Assembly (NCBI GenBank): GCA_947451525.1
Contig: CANFZM010000001.1
Coordinates: 62,001 to 126,000, forward strand
From: Flavobacteriaceae bacterium
GTDB lineage: Bacteria > Bacteroidota > Bacteroidia > Flavobacteriales > Flavobacteriaceae
Direction of reading: 5' to 3'
Length of the DNA stretch: 64,000 nt
Each line of letters begins with the position of its first letter. Position 1 is the stretch's first letter. The notes below the pieces were generated by a model that worked only from the letters and a program-made list of their open reading frames with translations, did not search any database and was not told where the DNA came from. The position numbers and the translations under genes were made by a program. Positions 1-8,387 of the stretch are shown in pieces.

Positions 1-797
1 GCGAAGGAGATGCTTTAGCGACAGTAAAACAGGAACTTAGTACAATAATTCAAAAATATAAAAACTACCAAGGAGTAACATCGGCATCAGTATATTTAAA
101 AGATTTCAGTCACAACGAATGGACAGCGTTTAATGAAGAAGAAAAATACGAGCCTGGATCACTTTTTAAAGTGCCAATATTAATTGCTTATCTTAAAATG
201 AATGAAGAACATCCTGGCGTTTTAGATAGAGAATTACTTTTTAATCAATCTTTTAATATAGACAAGGTTGTGGCATTTAAATCTAAATCAATACAATTAG
301 GAAAATCTTATAAAGTAAGAGATTTATTGCAATACATGATTGGATATTCAGACAATAATGCAACGGCTTTGCTAAATAACAATTTGAAACCAGAAGTACT
401 GCAAAAATTATTTAAAGATTTAGAATTAGAAGTGCCAAATGTTAGTGCTAAACAATATTTCTTTACCGTAAAGCAATATTCGTTATTTATGAGAGCAATT
501 TATAACGCTTCTTATTTAACGATTGATGATTCGGAATTTGCTGCAGAGTTATTAAGCAAATGTGAATTTAATGAAGGAATTCGAAAAGGAATTCCAACTT
601 CTGTGAAAATTGCACATAAATTTGGAGAGTCAGGAACTCCTATAGAAAAACAATTACATGAATCTGCTATAGTTTATCTTGACGATAAGCCTTATTTGCT
701 AACCATTATGACTAAAGGGAAAGATAATACTTCACTTTCTAAACTTATTGGAGAAATTTCATCGGTTGTATTTAGAAATCAAAGTAATAAATCTTAA
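1..797 (+). CDS. Serine hydrolase, class A beta-lactamase-like (5' end outside window)
   Basis: The frame is open from base 3 with no credible start inside the window. The ORF-track start at 171 is a GTG directly after the catalytic lysine, so the real start lies upstream of the window. The penicillin-binding/class A fold is indicated by the S-x-x-K box SLFK (bases 159-170), an SDN box (YSDNNAT) about 60 residues later, and HKFGESG near the C-terminus where the K-T/S-G box is expected. In this fold the serine acylates a beta-lactam or a peptide-like substrate. The Phe in the third box is not classical, so this may be a housekeeping hydrolase rather than a resistance enzyme. The signal peptide, if any, is not visible. 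Confidence 0.8.
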   Translation, partial: EGDALATVKQELSTIIQKYKNYQGVTSASVYLKDFSHNEWTAFNEEEKYEPGSLFKVPILIAYLKMNEEHPGVLDRELLFNQSFNIDKVVAFKSKSIQLGKSYKVRDLLQYMIGYSDNNATALLNNNLKPEVLQKLFKDLELEVPNVSAKQYFFTVKQYSLFMRAIYNASYLTIDDSEFAAELLSKCEFNEGIRKGIPTSVKIAHKFGESGTPIEKQLHESAIVYLDDKPYLLTIMTKGKDNTSLSKLIGEISSVVFRNQSNKS

Positions 798-1008
798 AAA
801 AGCCTTGATTCTATTTTTTCATTTCTAAATTTCACCAATAAAAGCAAAATTTATTTTCCATTTTTTTAGAATTAAACACAAATTGACAAAAATCGCGTTA
901 TAATTTATTTATTATGGAAAAAAATATTCTGTTTTTAAATTATTTTATAATAATCGCCATCTACCCCTCTATTTTTAAATAATATTCTCCTTTATTTTTA
1001 TTTTTTTA

Positions 1009-1016
1009 TAATTTTG
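1009..1016 (+). promoter_or_regulatory. Candidate -7 box (TAATTTTG) for the ammonium transporter gene
   Basis: TAATTTTG fits the Bacteroidota -7 consensus TAnnTTTG and lies 36 bp before the Amt start codon. I do not see a clear TTG -33 box at the usual 17-23 nt. The rest of the 255-bp gap after the serine hydrolase is AT-rich with nothing else recognisable. Confidence 0.5.
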
Positions 1017-1052
1017 CCCTATAATTTTAGGGGTTAATTAAAAAATTATAGA

Positions 1053-2384
1053 ATGAAACTAGAAAAACGTTGGGTATCTGCATTTGTAATAATTACTATT
1101 GTTGCTATAACTGGCTTATTTTGGCCGCATAAAAATGCTGAAGAAGAATTTAATACTGGTGATAGTATTAATTTTGCTGATGTGGCTTGGCTTCTTACTG
1201 CATCTTGCCTAGTTTTATTAATGACTCCTGGATTGTCTTTTTTTTATGGCGGTATGGTGGGCAAGAAAAATGTGATTTCTACCATGCTCAAAAGTTTTAT
1301 TTGCCTTGGAGTAGTGAGTTTATTATGGGTAACCATTGGATTTAGTTTGTCATTTGGCTCTCCAATTGGTTTTACAATTAATAACACCTATTATGGTATT
1401 ATCGGAAATCCATTAAATTTTGCTTTCTTCGATCAGGTTGAAATGTTGCCACATAAAACAATGGCTCCAAGTATTCCTTTCATACTTTTTGCACTTTTTC
1501 AAATGAAATTTGCAGTGATAACCCCTGCTATAATCACTGGTGCTTTAGCAGAACGCATTCGTTTTATATCTTTTTTATTATTTATTTGTTTGTTTACATT
1601 GTTTATTTATGCACCACTATGCCACATGATATGGCATCCTCACGGCCTGTTGGGTGGCTATTTTGGTGTTAAGGATTTTGCTGGTGGAACTGTGGTACAC
1701 ATGAGTGCAGGATTTGCCGCACTTGCTGGAGTATTAGTTCTTGGTAAACGCAAAAAAAGCGAACACATTCCTACTAATATTCCTTTTGTTCTTTTAGGAA
1801 CCGGTTTACTTTGGTTTGGATGGTTTGGCTTTAATGCAGGTTCGGCTTTAGCCGCTAATGCAACAGCAGCAATGGCGTTTGCAACTACCACTATTGCATC
1901 GGCAGCAGCCATGATGACTTGGGTATTTTTTGACAGATTAAATGGCAGAAAAGTCTCTGCCCTTGGCGCTTGTATTGGTGCTGTAGTTGGGTTAGTGGTA
2001 ATAACGCCAGCAGCAGGATATATTACTATACCGCAAAGTATCTTTTTTGGTTTCGTTGGCGCCATAGTTTCAAACCTTATGGTAAATTGGAAAAAACTAA
2101 AACAAATTGATGACACTTTAGATGTGTTTGCTTGTCATGGTATCGGTGGAATTATGGGAATGCTATTAACTGCAATTTTCGCTCAAGGAGAAAATGCTAG
2201 TTTATTGCATGGTGGTTGGGTAATATTTGGACATCATATGACAGCCTTAATATTGGTGTCTGTGTTTACATTTGGTGGTGCTTATCTATTATTTAAAGTT
2301 ACTAATTTCATTATTCCATTGCGAGTAACCGAAGAATCCGAAGAATTAGGATTGGATCAATCGCAACATGGAGAAAAATTTTAG
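1053..2384 (+). CDS. amt: Ammonium transporter, Amt family
   Basis: Inner-membrane channel for ammonium/ammonia uptake. The 443-residue length and about eleven to twelve hydrophobic segments fit AmtB/Amt proteins. Family landmarks include the early helix motif TPGLSFFYGGMV, the signature DFAGGTVVHMSAG with one pore histidine, and FACHGIGGIMGM with the second. The N-terminal hydrophobic stretch (residues about 10-25) may act as signal or extra helix. Usual Amt partners such as a GlnK/PII gene are not adjacent; the downstream gene is convergent, with only 3 bp between the stop codons. It probably feeds the same nitrogen pool as the glutamate dehydrogenase at 61-62 kb (inference). Confidence 0.95.
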   Translation: MKLEKRWVSAFVIITIVAITGLFWPHKNAEEEFNTGDSINFADVAWLLTASCLVLLMTPGLSFFYGGMVGKKNVISTMLKSFICLGVVSLLWVTIGFSLSFGSPIGFTINNTYYGIIGNPLNFAFFDQVEMLPHKTMAPSIPFILFALFQMKFAVITPAIITGALAERIRFISFLLFICLFTLFIYAPLCHMIWHPHGLLGGYFGVKDFAGGTVVHMSAGFAALAGVLVLGKRKKSEHIPTNIPFVLLGTGLLWFGWFGFNAGSALAANATAAMAFATTTIASAAAMMTWVFFDRLNGRKVSALGACIGAVVGLVVITPAAGYITIPQSIFFGFVGAIVSNLMVNWKKLKQIDDTLDVFACHGIGGIMGMLLTAIFAQGENASLLHGGWVIFGHHMTALILVSVFTFGGAYLLFKVTNFIIPLRVTEESEELGLDQSQHGEKF

Positions 2385-2387
2385 TTC

Positions 2388-3977
2388 TCATTCTTTTGTC
2401 AACATCTCCATTAGACGATCGTCATTTTTATAAATATCTTTATAAAAATTAATTTTGCCTTGACTGTCAACCCACGACGTAAAATACCCAATATAAACGG
2501 GGATTTTTGTTCTTAAAGCGTACCAAGATTCTTTATTTGTATGCATTGCTTCCTCTATTTTTTCTGACGTCCAATTGGGCTCTTCTTTCAAAATCAAGTT
2601 TGCTAATTCTACTGGTTTTTCTAAACGGATGCAACCATGACTAAAGGCCCTAGTTTCTTCTTTAAATAAATTTTTAGACGGGGTATCGTGCAAATAAATA
2701 TTATTATTATTTGGGAATAAGAACTTTATTAGTCCTAACGAATTGTTGGGCCCAGGTTTTTGTCTAACTCCACCGTCATGCCACTCCATATGATGACTTG
2801 CAAGATAGTTTTTATTTCTTCGTAAAGCAGGAAGAATCTCTTTCCTTAAAATACTATTAGGAACATTCCAATAAGGACAAAAAACAATATTACTCATCAT
2901 TCCGCTAAAAATTACCGTTTTATTCATTTCCTTACCAACAACTACCTTCGAGATTAAAGCAGGCTTTTTGTCTTTAAAAAAAGTAAGTTGAAAAGAGGGA
3001 ATATTAATTACGATAAACTCTTTAGAATTAGTTAATCCGCTTGAAACCCATCGGCAACGTTCCATATTTACCATAATTGTTTTAATGCGATTACCTATTG
3101 GAACATTCATTTCTGCAATATGTTTAGCAAGTATAACATCGTCGCCCTTGAAACCTGTTCGGGATTTAAAACTTAAAACTCCGGCTTTCAATTCTTCGTC
3201 ATAAGAATTACTTTTAGTGTCTTTTGCGAGGTCTCCTTCTAAAAACAGTCTAGTTCGAATTTGCAGAACAATATCCGAAGTGTCTCTAGGTTTTAAAGAT
3301 GTAAATTTTGGCGCCATCGTTATTGTATTCCACCCTCCTTTTTTTTCTATCTCGCGATACTGTTTTAATACATCTCTTAATTTGTAATATTGAGGCAATA
3401 AATATTTCGTCTCTTCCGATTTAGTATCTACCAAAAGTGAATCTAAATAATTTAAATAGGTTGGCTTATTTCTTGGCAAATACCATCCTAATTCTCTAGA
3501 TTTTGCTACATCTATTCCATGAAAAACCTTATCTACATAAAATAAATAATAGGAAGTTAAACCAATTTCCAAATCTAAATCTGGTGTTGACGCTATATTA
3601 GAATATTTAGATTCAAACGCCTCCTTGTAGGGAACTACTGCGGTAACGCCTTCCTCTTGTAAATTATTTATTTTATTCCATATAACTGCTGCAGTTTCTT
3701 TGATACCATTGCCATCCTGCCAAATGTAATTAAAATGTTGTTGCTGGTAGATTGCAACGGCTTGTTTTTTATAGGGTAAAAACTCAGGATATTTTTTATA
3801 AAAAACTGTAACTAAGGTACTGTCAAAAGGAGTTAGATTTACAATTTTTTCTTTATTTACCGTTGCATAATGCAATGCAATAGTATTGTTTTTATTATTT
3901 TGACAAGAAACATTGGATATGCCTAACAAAAGGAGAGAAATGAAAAATATTAAATAAGGGACGCGTGCTTTTTTCAT
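2388..3977 (-). CDS. L,D-transpeptidase lipoprotein (YcbB/LdtD-like)
   Basis: Predicted periplasmic enzyme forming 3-3 peptidoglycan cross-links or attaching proteins to the wall. The N-terminus is a lipoprotein signal (hydrophobic run ending in SNVSC, Cys about residue 25). A long N-terminal scaffold and a peptidoglycan-binding-like segment (about residues 235-290) precede the YkuD domain, which starts near VINIPSFQLTF. The catalytic motif is SHGCIRLEKP, with the nucleophile at about Cys449 and an upstream HDTP. The 529-residue size and domain order resemble E. coli YcbB, which has a lid insertion in the catalytic domain. Monocistronic; divergent from the NTF2-like gene. Function is by family, and the substrate is not proven. 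Confidence 0.88.
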   Translation of the reverse strand: MKKARVPYLIFFISLLLLGISNVSCQNNKNNTIALHYATVNKEKIVNLTPFDSTLVTVFYKKYPEFLPYKKQAVAIYQQQHFNYIWQDGNGIKETAAVIWNKINNLQEEGVTAVVPYKEAFESKYSNIASTPDLDLEIGLTSYYLFYVDKVFHGIDVAKSRELGWYLPRNKPTYLNYLDSLLVDTKSEETKYLLPQYYKLRDVLKQYREIEKKGGWNTITMAPKFTSLKPRDTSDIVLQIRTRLFLEGDLAKDTKSNSYDEELKAGVLSFKSRTGFKGDDVILAKHIAEMNVPIGNRIKTIMVNMERCRWVSSGLTNSKEFIVINIPSFQLTFFKDKKPALISKVVVGKEMNKTVIFSGMMSNIVFCPYWNVPNSILRKEILPALRRNKNYLASHHMEWHDGGVRQKPGPNNSLGLIKFLFPNNNNIYLHDTPSKNLFKEETRAFSHGCIRLEKPVELANLILKEEPNWTSEKIEEAMHTNKESWYALRTKIPVYIGYFTSWVDSQGKINFYKDIYKNDDRLMEMLTKE

Positions 3978-4051
3978 CTTTAGTGTAGTTTATCTAAAGT
4001 TACTATATTTACCTCAAACAAATGACTTTTTTAACTAAAAATTTTACTCGA

Positions 4052-4555
4052 ATGAATACACAAAAACTCTTTTTTATACTGTTACTAATAGTAAGTAATA
4101 ACTTACAAGCACAAGAAAAAGCCAAACAAGAGATTAATACTACTTTAAACCATTGGCATCAGGCAGCCGCAGCGGCCAATTTTGAAGATTATTTTTCAGA
4201 TTTAACCGACGACGCTATCTTTATTGGGACTGATGCTACCGAAAATTGGGACAAAATTGCCTTTAAAGTATTTGCCAAACCCTACTTCGATAGTGGAAAA
4301 GCATGGAATTTTACTCCAATTGAAAGACATATCTATTTATCGGAAGATGGAAAAACTGCTTGGTTTGACGAATTATTAGACACCCACATGAAAATTTGCA
4401 GAGGATCGGGAGTATTGATAAAAATTAAAAATAAGTGGAAAATAAAACATTATGTTCTTTCTATGACCATTCCAAATGAGAATACTAATGAGGTGGTAAA
4501 AATAAAATCCTCTTTGGAAGATGTGCTATTATCTAAAGGGAAGCGATTGTATTAA
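4052..4555 (+). CDS. Secreted NTF2-like (SnoaL-type) protein
   Basis: Small exported protein with a single cystatin-like/NTF2 alpha-beta fold. I prefer the ATG at 4052 over the ORF-track start at 4022, because it begins a normal signal peptide (MNTQKLFFILLLIV ending near LQAQ), whereas the upstream ten residues are polar and lie close to the presumed promoter. The mature part has the typical helix pattern (EINTTLNHWHQAAAAANF) and the conserved DDAIFIGTDATENW and WKIKHYVLSM strands of SnoaL-like domains. No catalytic residues can be assigned, and such proteins range from ligand binders to isomerases. Its terminator hairpin is shared with the sRNA on the opposite strand. Confidence 0.75.
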   Translation: MNTQKLFFILLLIVSNNLQAQEKAKQEINTTLNHWHQAAAAANFEDYFSDLTDDAIFIGTDATENWDKIAFKVFAKPYFDSGKAWNFTPIERHIYLSEDGKTAWFDELLDTHMKICRGSGVLIKIKNKWKIKHYVLSMTIPNENTNEVVKIKSSLEDVLLSKGKRLY

Positions 4556-4557
4556 AA

Positions 4558-4634
4558 AATAAAAAGGGTGAAATTTCTTTCACCCTTTTTGCCCCAAATC
4601 TACCATAAACTTAACCTACTAATCTCATGGTGGT
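4558..4634 (-). ncRNA. Predicted small RNA, copy A (tandem pair)
   Basis: On the minus strand a good Bacteroidota promoter (TTTTG at 4664-4668, 20-nt spacer, TATATTTG at 4636-4643) is followed within about 75 nt by a terminator hairpin (GGGTGAAA/TTTCACCC plus T-run). The short transcript contains GAGATTAGTAGGTTAAG and only trivial reading frames (MRLVG and MVDLGQKG), so an RNA gene is more likely than a protein gene. A near-copy lies 448 bp downstream in plus coordinates. The hairpin also has a T-run on the plus strand and probably ends the 4052-4555 gene. Transcript ends are inferred from motif positions. Confidence 0.65.
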
Positions 4635-4725
4635 ACAAATATAATGGCACAAGAATCTTACTTCAAAATAAAATTGTTCAACTACAGTAAAAATCGATGA
4701 AATACACATTTTTGTTAATTTTAAT
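4560..4725 (-). repeat. Direct repeat, unit A (partner at 5010-5173)
   Basis: About 165 bp covering terminator, transcript, promoter and promoter-upstream DNA, repeated at an offset of 448 bp. The transcribed middle (GCCCCAAATCTACCATAAAC and following) is identical in both units, while the promoter-proximal flank has diverged. The unit ends with AATTTTAAT, the sequence that carries the purF stop codon in the other unit. That suggests unit A was copied from the region behind purF. Confidence 0.9.
4636..4668 (-). promoter_or_regulatory. Promoter of sRNA copy A
   Basis: On the minus strand TTTTG (4664-4668), 20 nt, then TATATTTG (4636-4643): full matches to the Bacteroidota -33 and -7 elements with ideal spacing. 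The same arrangement with the same spacing is kept in copy B although the spacer sequence differs, which argues for selection on the promoter. Confidence 0.75.
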
Positions 4726-5009
4726 GCCTAATGTCGTTTAAATTGAATTATATATAATTACATATCGACAAAAAACGCTATTTAGTCTGAATAGTAATTA
4801 TTCATCTACAAACACCAAATATTTGAATTATTTTGAAATAAAATTAATGGATTTAACTTGAAATAAAATTAAATTATCTGATACTTTCTTTTCGATGAAA
4901 GATAACATTCTTATATGTGTTTTTATGAAAGATGGCAAAAAACTAATGCAATGAAGAAAAAGCAATAACAATGTTTTACTTTAAGAGAGATGGTTGCTTT
5001 AAAAATAAA
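4726..5009. other. AT-rich spacer between the two sRNA units
   Basis: About 280 bp without a convincing reading frame, promoter pair or hairpin. A decayed older repeat unit or simple filler are both possible; I see nothing specific. Confidence 0.5.
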
Positions 5010-5082
5010 AAAAAGGTGAAATTTCTTTCACCTTTTTTGCCCCAAATCTACCATAAACTTAACCTACTAATCTCATGGTGGT
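5006..5082 (-). ncRNA. Predicted small RNA, copy B (tandem pair)
   Basis: Second copy of the sRNA gene, 85 bp behind the purF stop codon on the same strand. The promoter is TTTTG (5112-5116), 20-nt spacer, TATATTTG (5084-5091); the terminator is AGGTGAAA/TTTCACCT with a long T-run. Compared with copy A, the outermost G-C pair of the hairpin has become A-T on both arms, a compensatory change that keeps the stem. The transcript body is otherwise identical. The hairpin may also stop read-through from purF. Function unknown. Confidence 0.65.
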
Positions 5083-5173
5083 ACAAATATAAGTCCATAA
5101 GAATCTCATGTCAAAATAAAATTGTTCAACGACAGTAAAAATCGATGAAATGCACTTTTTTGTGAATTTTAAT
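5010..5173 (-). repeat. Direct repeat, unit B (partner at 4560-4725)
   Basis: Second unit of the 165-bp duplication. It overlaps the last codons of purF at one end and the sRNA terminator at the other. The two units differ mainly in the 20 bp upstream of the -7 box and in scattered single bases. Confidence 0.9.
5084..5116 (-). promoter_or_regulatory. Promoter of sRNA copy B
   Basis: TTTTG (5112-5116), 20-nt spacer, TATATTTG (5084-5091) on the minus strand, matching the Bacteroidota consensus. The spacer differs from copy A at several positions while both boxes and the length are unchanged. Confidence 0.75.
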
Positions 5174-7067
5174 ACGCTCTAGCGTTTTTGCCTTCGTAAA
5201 AATTCATAAATGCTCGATTAACTACACGATTCCCGCCAGGAGTGGGATAATCACCTGTAAAGTACCAATCTCCTAAATTATTTGGACATGCTTGGTGTAA
5301 ATTGTCTATAGTTTGAAAGATAATTTTAACTTCTGCTTGAATAGTTTCCGAAGTTAATAATTGTGCGATTTTATTTGATATTTCAGTATCGGTAAACGGT
5401 GCATATATTTCGGTTACATAGTTTACTACTTCGGCATCAGCCATGTTTTCTTGCGATTTGCATTTAACATAAACCTCATCCACTATGTGGTAAAGATTTC
5501 GTTCTTTTAATAAGGCCATTGTAGCCTGAAAAGCAATAAGCCCTTCTAGTTTTGCCATGTCAATTCCATAACAATCTGGATACCTTATTTGTGGTGCCGA
5601 TGAAACTACAACAATTCGTTTTGGGTGTAATCGATCCATCATTTTAAGGATACTCATTTTTAATGTAGTCCCTCTCACAATACTATCATCAATAATCACT
5701 AAATTATCTGTTGGTTGTATCACGCCATAAGTTACGTCATAAACATGAGCAACCAAATCATCACGACTGCTGTCTTCGGTTATGAATGTTCTAAGTTTGG
5801 CATCTTTAATAGCAACTTTTTCAGTTCGAATTTTAACCGATAGAATTTCTTCCAACTTTTCTTTGGTAAGGGTTTTTCTATTGTTTAAAATAAATTGATT
5901 TTTTCTTTGGTTTAAAAAATCGTTTGCCGCTTCAATCATTCCATAAAAAGAAGTTTCGGCCGTGTTAGGAATATACGAAAAAACAGCGTTATCGGTATCG
6001 TTTTCTATTGCTTCTAATACTGCTGGAAGTATTAATTTCCCCAGATGTTTACGCTCTTGATAAATTTCAGCATCACTTCCTCTTGAGAAATAAATTCGTT
6101 CAAAAGAACACGCTTTTTTAATGGTGGGAGTTGTAATTTCTTGAACTGAAACGGTATTGTTTTTTTTGATAATCAAAGCATTTCCAGGAAGTAATTCCTC
6201 CACTTTTTCAAATGGAACATTAAATACGGTTTGGATAACTGGTCTTTCAGAAGCAACTACTACAATTTCATCGTCTTCATAAAAATATACCGGACGAATT
6301 CCTGCTGGATCTCTTAAAACGAAAGCATCTCCATGACCTAACAAACCTGCCATAGCATAGCCTCCATCCCAACCTTTGGAAGCACGTTTTAATATTTTGG
6401 CAATATCTAGTTTCTCTGCAATTACTGGTGAGGCTTCTCTTTTAGATAAGCCATTATTTTTACATTCTAAATACAAGTCGGTAACCTCATCGTCAAGAAA
6501 ATGTCCTATTTTCTCCATTACGGTAACCGTATCGGCCATTTCTTTAGGATGCTGTCCTAATTCTACCAAACTATTAAAAAGTTCTTTAACATTGGTCATA
6601 TTGAAATTTCCGGCAACGATAAGATTTCGATGCATCCAATTGTTTTGACGCAAAAAAGGATGTACGCTTTCAATGTTATTTTTACCAAAAGTTCCATAAC
6701 GCACATGCCCAAGAAACAATTCACCTATATAAGGAATGTTCGCTTTTTGGAGCGCCACATTATCGGCATATTCAGGATGATCTGCCATTTCTTGATTAAT
6801 TCGCTCATTAATTTGAGCATATACATCTTGAATGGGTTGTGCATCGTTAGATCGAACCCTACTAATGTATCTTTGGCCAGGTTGCACATCAAGTTTAATA
6901 GAAGCAAACCCTGCGCCATCTTGACCGCGGTTGTGTTGTTTTTCCATTAGGAGATACATTTTCTGTACCCCATAGAAAGCCGAGCCGTATTTTTCTTTGT
7001 AAAATTCTAACGGTTTTTTTAATCGTAAAAGGGCAATTCCACATTCGTGTTTGATTGCGTCACTCAT
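5169..7067 (-). CDS. purF: Amidophosphoribosyltransferase (Bacteroidota long form)
   Basis: First committed enzyme of purine synthesis: PRPP plus glutamine gives 5-phosphoribosylamine. The N-terminal class II glutaminase domain starts at Cys9 (MSDAIKHE then CGIA), so an eight-residue propeptide would be removed to free the nucleophile. RGQDGAG and GHVRYGT are further glutaminase landmarks. The C-terminal phosphoribosyltransferase domain carries the PRPP loop VIIDDSIVRGTT near residue 460. At 632 residues it is longer than E. coli PurF (about 505), as is usual in Bacteroidota. No upstream purine genes are cotranscribed; a 16-bp palindrome 73 bp ahead of the start could be an operator. Confidence 0.93.
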   Translation of the reverse strand: MSDAIKHECGIALLRLKKPLEFYKEKYGSAFYGVQKMYLLMEKQHNRGQDGAGFASIKLDVQPGQRYISRVRSNDAQPIQDVYAQINERINQEMADHPEYADNVALQKANIPYIGELFLGHVRYGTFGKNNIESVHPFLRQNNWMHRNLIVAGNFNMTNVKELFNSLVELGQHPKEMADTVTVMEKIGHFLDDEVTDLYLECKNNGLSKREASPVIAEKLDIAKILKRASKGWDGGYAMAGLLGHGDAFVLRDPAGIRPVYFYEDDEIVVVASERPVIQTVFNVPFEKVEELLPGNALIIKKNNTVSVQEITTPTIKKACSFERIYFSRGSDAEIYQERKHLGKLILPAVLEAIENDTDNAVFSYIPNTAETSFYGMIEAANDFLNQRKNQFILNNRKTLTKEKLEEILSVKIRTEKVAIKDAKLRTFITEDSSRDDLVAHVYDVTYGVIQPTDNLVIIDDSIVRGTTLKMSILKMMDRLHPKRIVVVSSAPQIRYPDCYGIDMAKLEGLIAFQATMALLKERNLYHIVDEVYVKCKSQENMADAEVVNYVTEIYAPFTDTEISNKIAQLLTSETIQAEVKIIFQTIDNLHQACPNNLGDWYFTGDYPTPGGNRVVNRAFMNFYEGKNARAY

Positions 7068-7139
7068 TGTAGTTGTAGTTTGTAGTTATTTATTTTCAAA
7101 CGAATTTCAATTATTTTCTCGTGTTGTATTTATACTAAT

Positions 7140-7155
7140 TGTAAATTAATTTACA
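7140..7155. promoter_or_regulatory. Perfect 16-bp palindrome upstream of purF
   Basis: TGTAAATTAATTTACA is self-complementary over all 16 bases and lies 73-88 bp before the purF start codon, between purF and the terminator of the PfkB gene. The position suits an operator, but the AT-rich composition makes a chance palindrome less unlikely. Confidence 0.35.
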
Positions 7156-7166
7156 TTCGTTGAACC

Positions 7167-7196
7167 CAAAAAAAATGCCCCGAAATTTCGAGGCAT
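7167..7196 (-). terminator. Rho-independent terminator of the PfkB kinase gene
   Basis: Minus-strand hairpin ATGCCTCGAAATTTCGGGGC, with one G-T pair, followed by eight T residues, just behind the kinase stop codon at 7201. Confidence 0.8.
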
Positions 7197-7200
7197 AAAT

Positions 7201-8127
7201 TTATAGTAATTCTATATCAAATTGCGTTAATAACTTGAATTGTTTTAATCTTTCTTGAACTTCTTCTTTTTTCAAGTCTTCCATTCGTTCAGTCCCAAAC
7301 TTCTCTACACAGAAAGAAGCCAAATTAGAACCTTGAATAATAGCGTTTTTCATATTGTTAAAGGAAATGTTTTCGCTTTGAGCAATATACCCTGAGAAAC
7401 CACCTGCAAAAGTATCGCCAGCGCCAGTTGGATCAAAGACTTCTTCTAACGGAAGTGCTGGAGCAAAGAAAACCTCTTTGTTGTGAAACAATAAAGCACC
7501 ATGTTCTCCTTTTTTTATTACTACATATTTAGGTCCCATAGTATGAATTTTGGCAGCAGCTTTTACTAAAGAGTATTCGCCAGACAATTGTCGGGCTTCC
7601 TCATCATTGATAGTTATGACGTCTACAAGCCTTACAACGTCTAATAATTCTGGCAAAGCACAATCCATCCAAAAATTCATAGTATCTAGCACTACTAATT
7701 TAGGCTTAGAAGTCATTTGTTTTAAGACTCCGGTTTGAACTAAAGGGTGTAAGTTGCCTAACATCACAACATCAGCATCTTTAAAATCTTGAGGAACTAC
7801 AGGATTAAAGTCTGCTAAAACATTTAGTTCTGTAATTAAGGTATCGCGTGAATTCAAATCGTTATGGTATTTTCCACTCCAAAAGAAAGTTTTACCGCCT
7901 TTTACAATTTCAATTCCAGAAATATCAATATTTCTAGCAGTTAGCAAATCTAAATATTCTTGCGGAAAATCCTCGCCAACTATGGAAACTATTGCAGATT
8001 TTACATTAAAATGAGAAGCAGAAAGTCCTATATAAGTGGCAGCACCACCAAGAATTTTATCTGTTTTCCCGAAGGGAGTTTCGATAGCGTCAAAAGCGAC
8101 CGTTCCTACTATTAAAAGTTTGTTCAT
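7201..8127 (-). CDS. PfkB-family sugar/nucleoside kinase
   Basis: Cytosolic ribokinase-superfamily enzyme that phosphorylates a sugar or nucleoside with ATP. The C-terminal anion-hole signature DPTGAGDTFAGGFSG includes the catalytic aspartate. The N-terminal substrate region has GGAATYIGLSASH, corresponding to the first PfkB signature. The length (308 aa) is typical. It lies upstream of purF on the same strand, but a terminator separates them. That neighbourhood would suit an adenosine- or ribose-type substrate, but this is only inference; the exact substrate cannot be read from the sequence. Confidence 0.85.
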   Translation of the reverse strand: MNKLLIVGTVAFDAIETPFGKTDKILGGAATYIGLSASHFNVKSAIVSIVGEDFPQEYLDLLTARNIDISGIEIVKGGKTFFWSGKYHNDLNSRDTLITELNVLADFNPVVPQDFKDADVVMLGNLHPLVQTGVLKQMTSKPKLVVLDTMNFWMDCALPELLDVVRLVDVITINDEEARQLSGEYSLVKAAAKIHTMGPKYVVIKKGEHGALLFHNKEVFFAPALPLEEVFDPTGAGDTFAGGFSGYIAQSENISFNNMKNAIIQGSNLASFCVEKFGTERMEDLKKEEVQERLKQFKLLTQFDIELL

Positions 8128-8164
8128 TATGTATTTATGAAATTAAAAAGGCAAAGATATGTTT

Positions 8165-8208
8165 TAGTTTAGAAGTTTAAAAGTTTAAGGGTTTAAAAAT
8201 TTAGAACT
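8165..8208. repeat. Short degenerate tandem repeat, about 8-bp unit
   Basis: A run of units of the type AAGTTTAA, AAGTTTAA, GGGTTTAA, AAATTTAG in the gap upstream of the PfkB gene. The unit is simple and AT-rich, with no sign of coding. Confidence 0.6.
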
Positions 8209-8326
8209 TATAAGTCTTAAGATTACCAAAAGAATCTAAAAATAAATTCAAAATTGCTATTTGTTAAACAATTAATTCATTACATTTGAGATATTACACA
8301 ATTTTTCCTATAAACATAAATTAATT

Positions 8327-8342
8327 TACGCATTAGTGCGTA
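8327..8342. promoter_or_regulatory. Inverted repeat, candidate operator of the HTH gene
   Basis: TACGCA, TTAG, TGCGTA: a perfect 6-bp inverted repeat with 4-bp spacer, 46 bp before the start codon of the HTH protein. It is more GC-rich than its surroundings, so chance is less likely. The HTH protein itself is the obvious candidate ligand (inference). Confidence 0.45.
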
Positions 8343-8387
8343 TTTATCATAAAAAATGTTTTACAATAAATCTTTAAAATTTGCAAT

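Noticed and set aside
1658-2116. 152-aa minus-strand ORF inside amt
   Set aside because: Antisense shadow of a well-supported transporter gene; low-complexity Ala/Pro-rich translation and no start context.
4558-4634. Short protein genes in the sRNA units (MRLVG, MVDLGQKG)
   Set aside because: Five and eight codons, with the first ATG practically at the expected transcription start; conservation of hairpin pairing rather than of codons favours an RNA.
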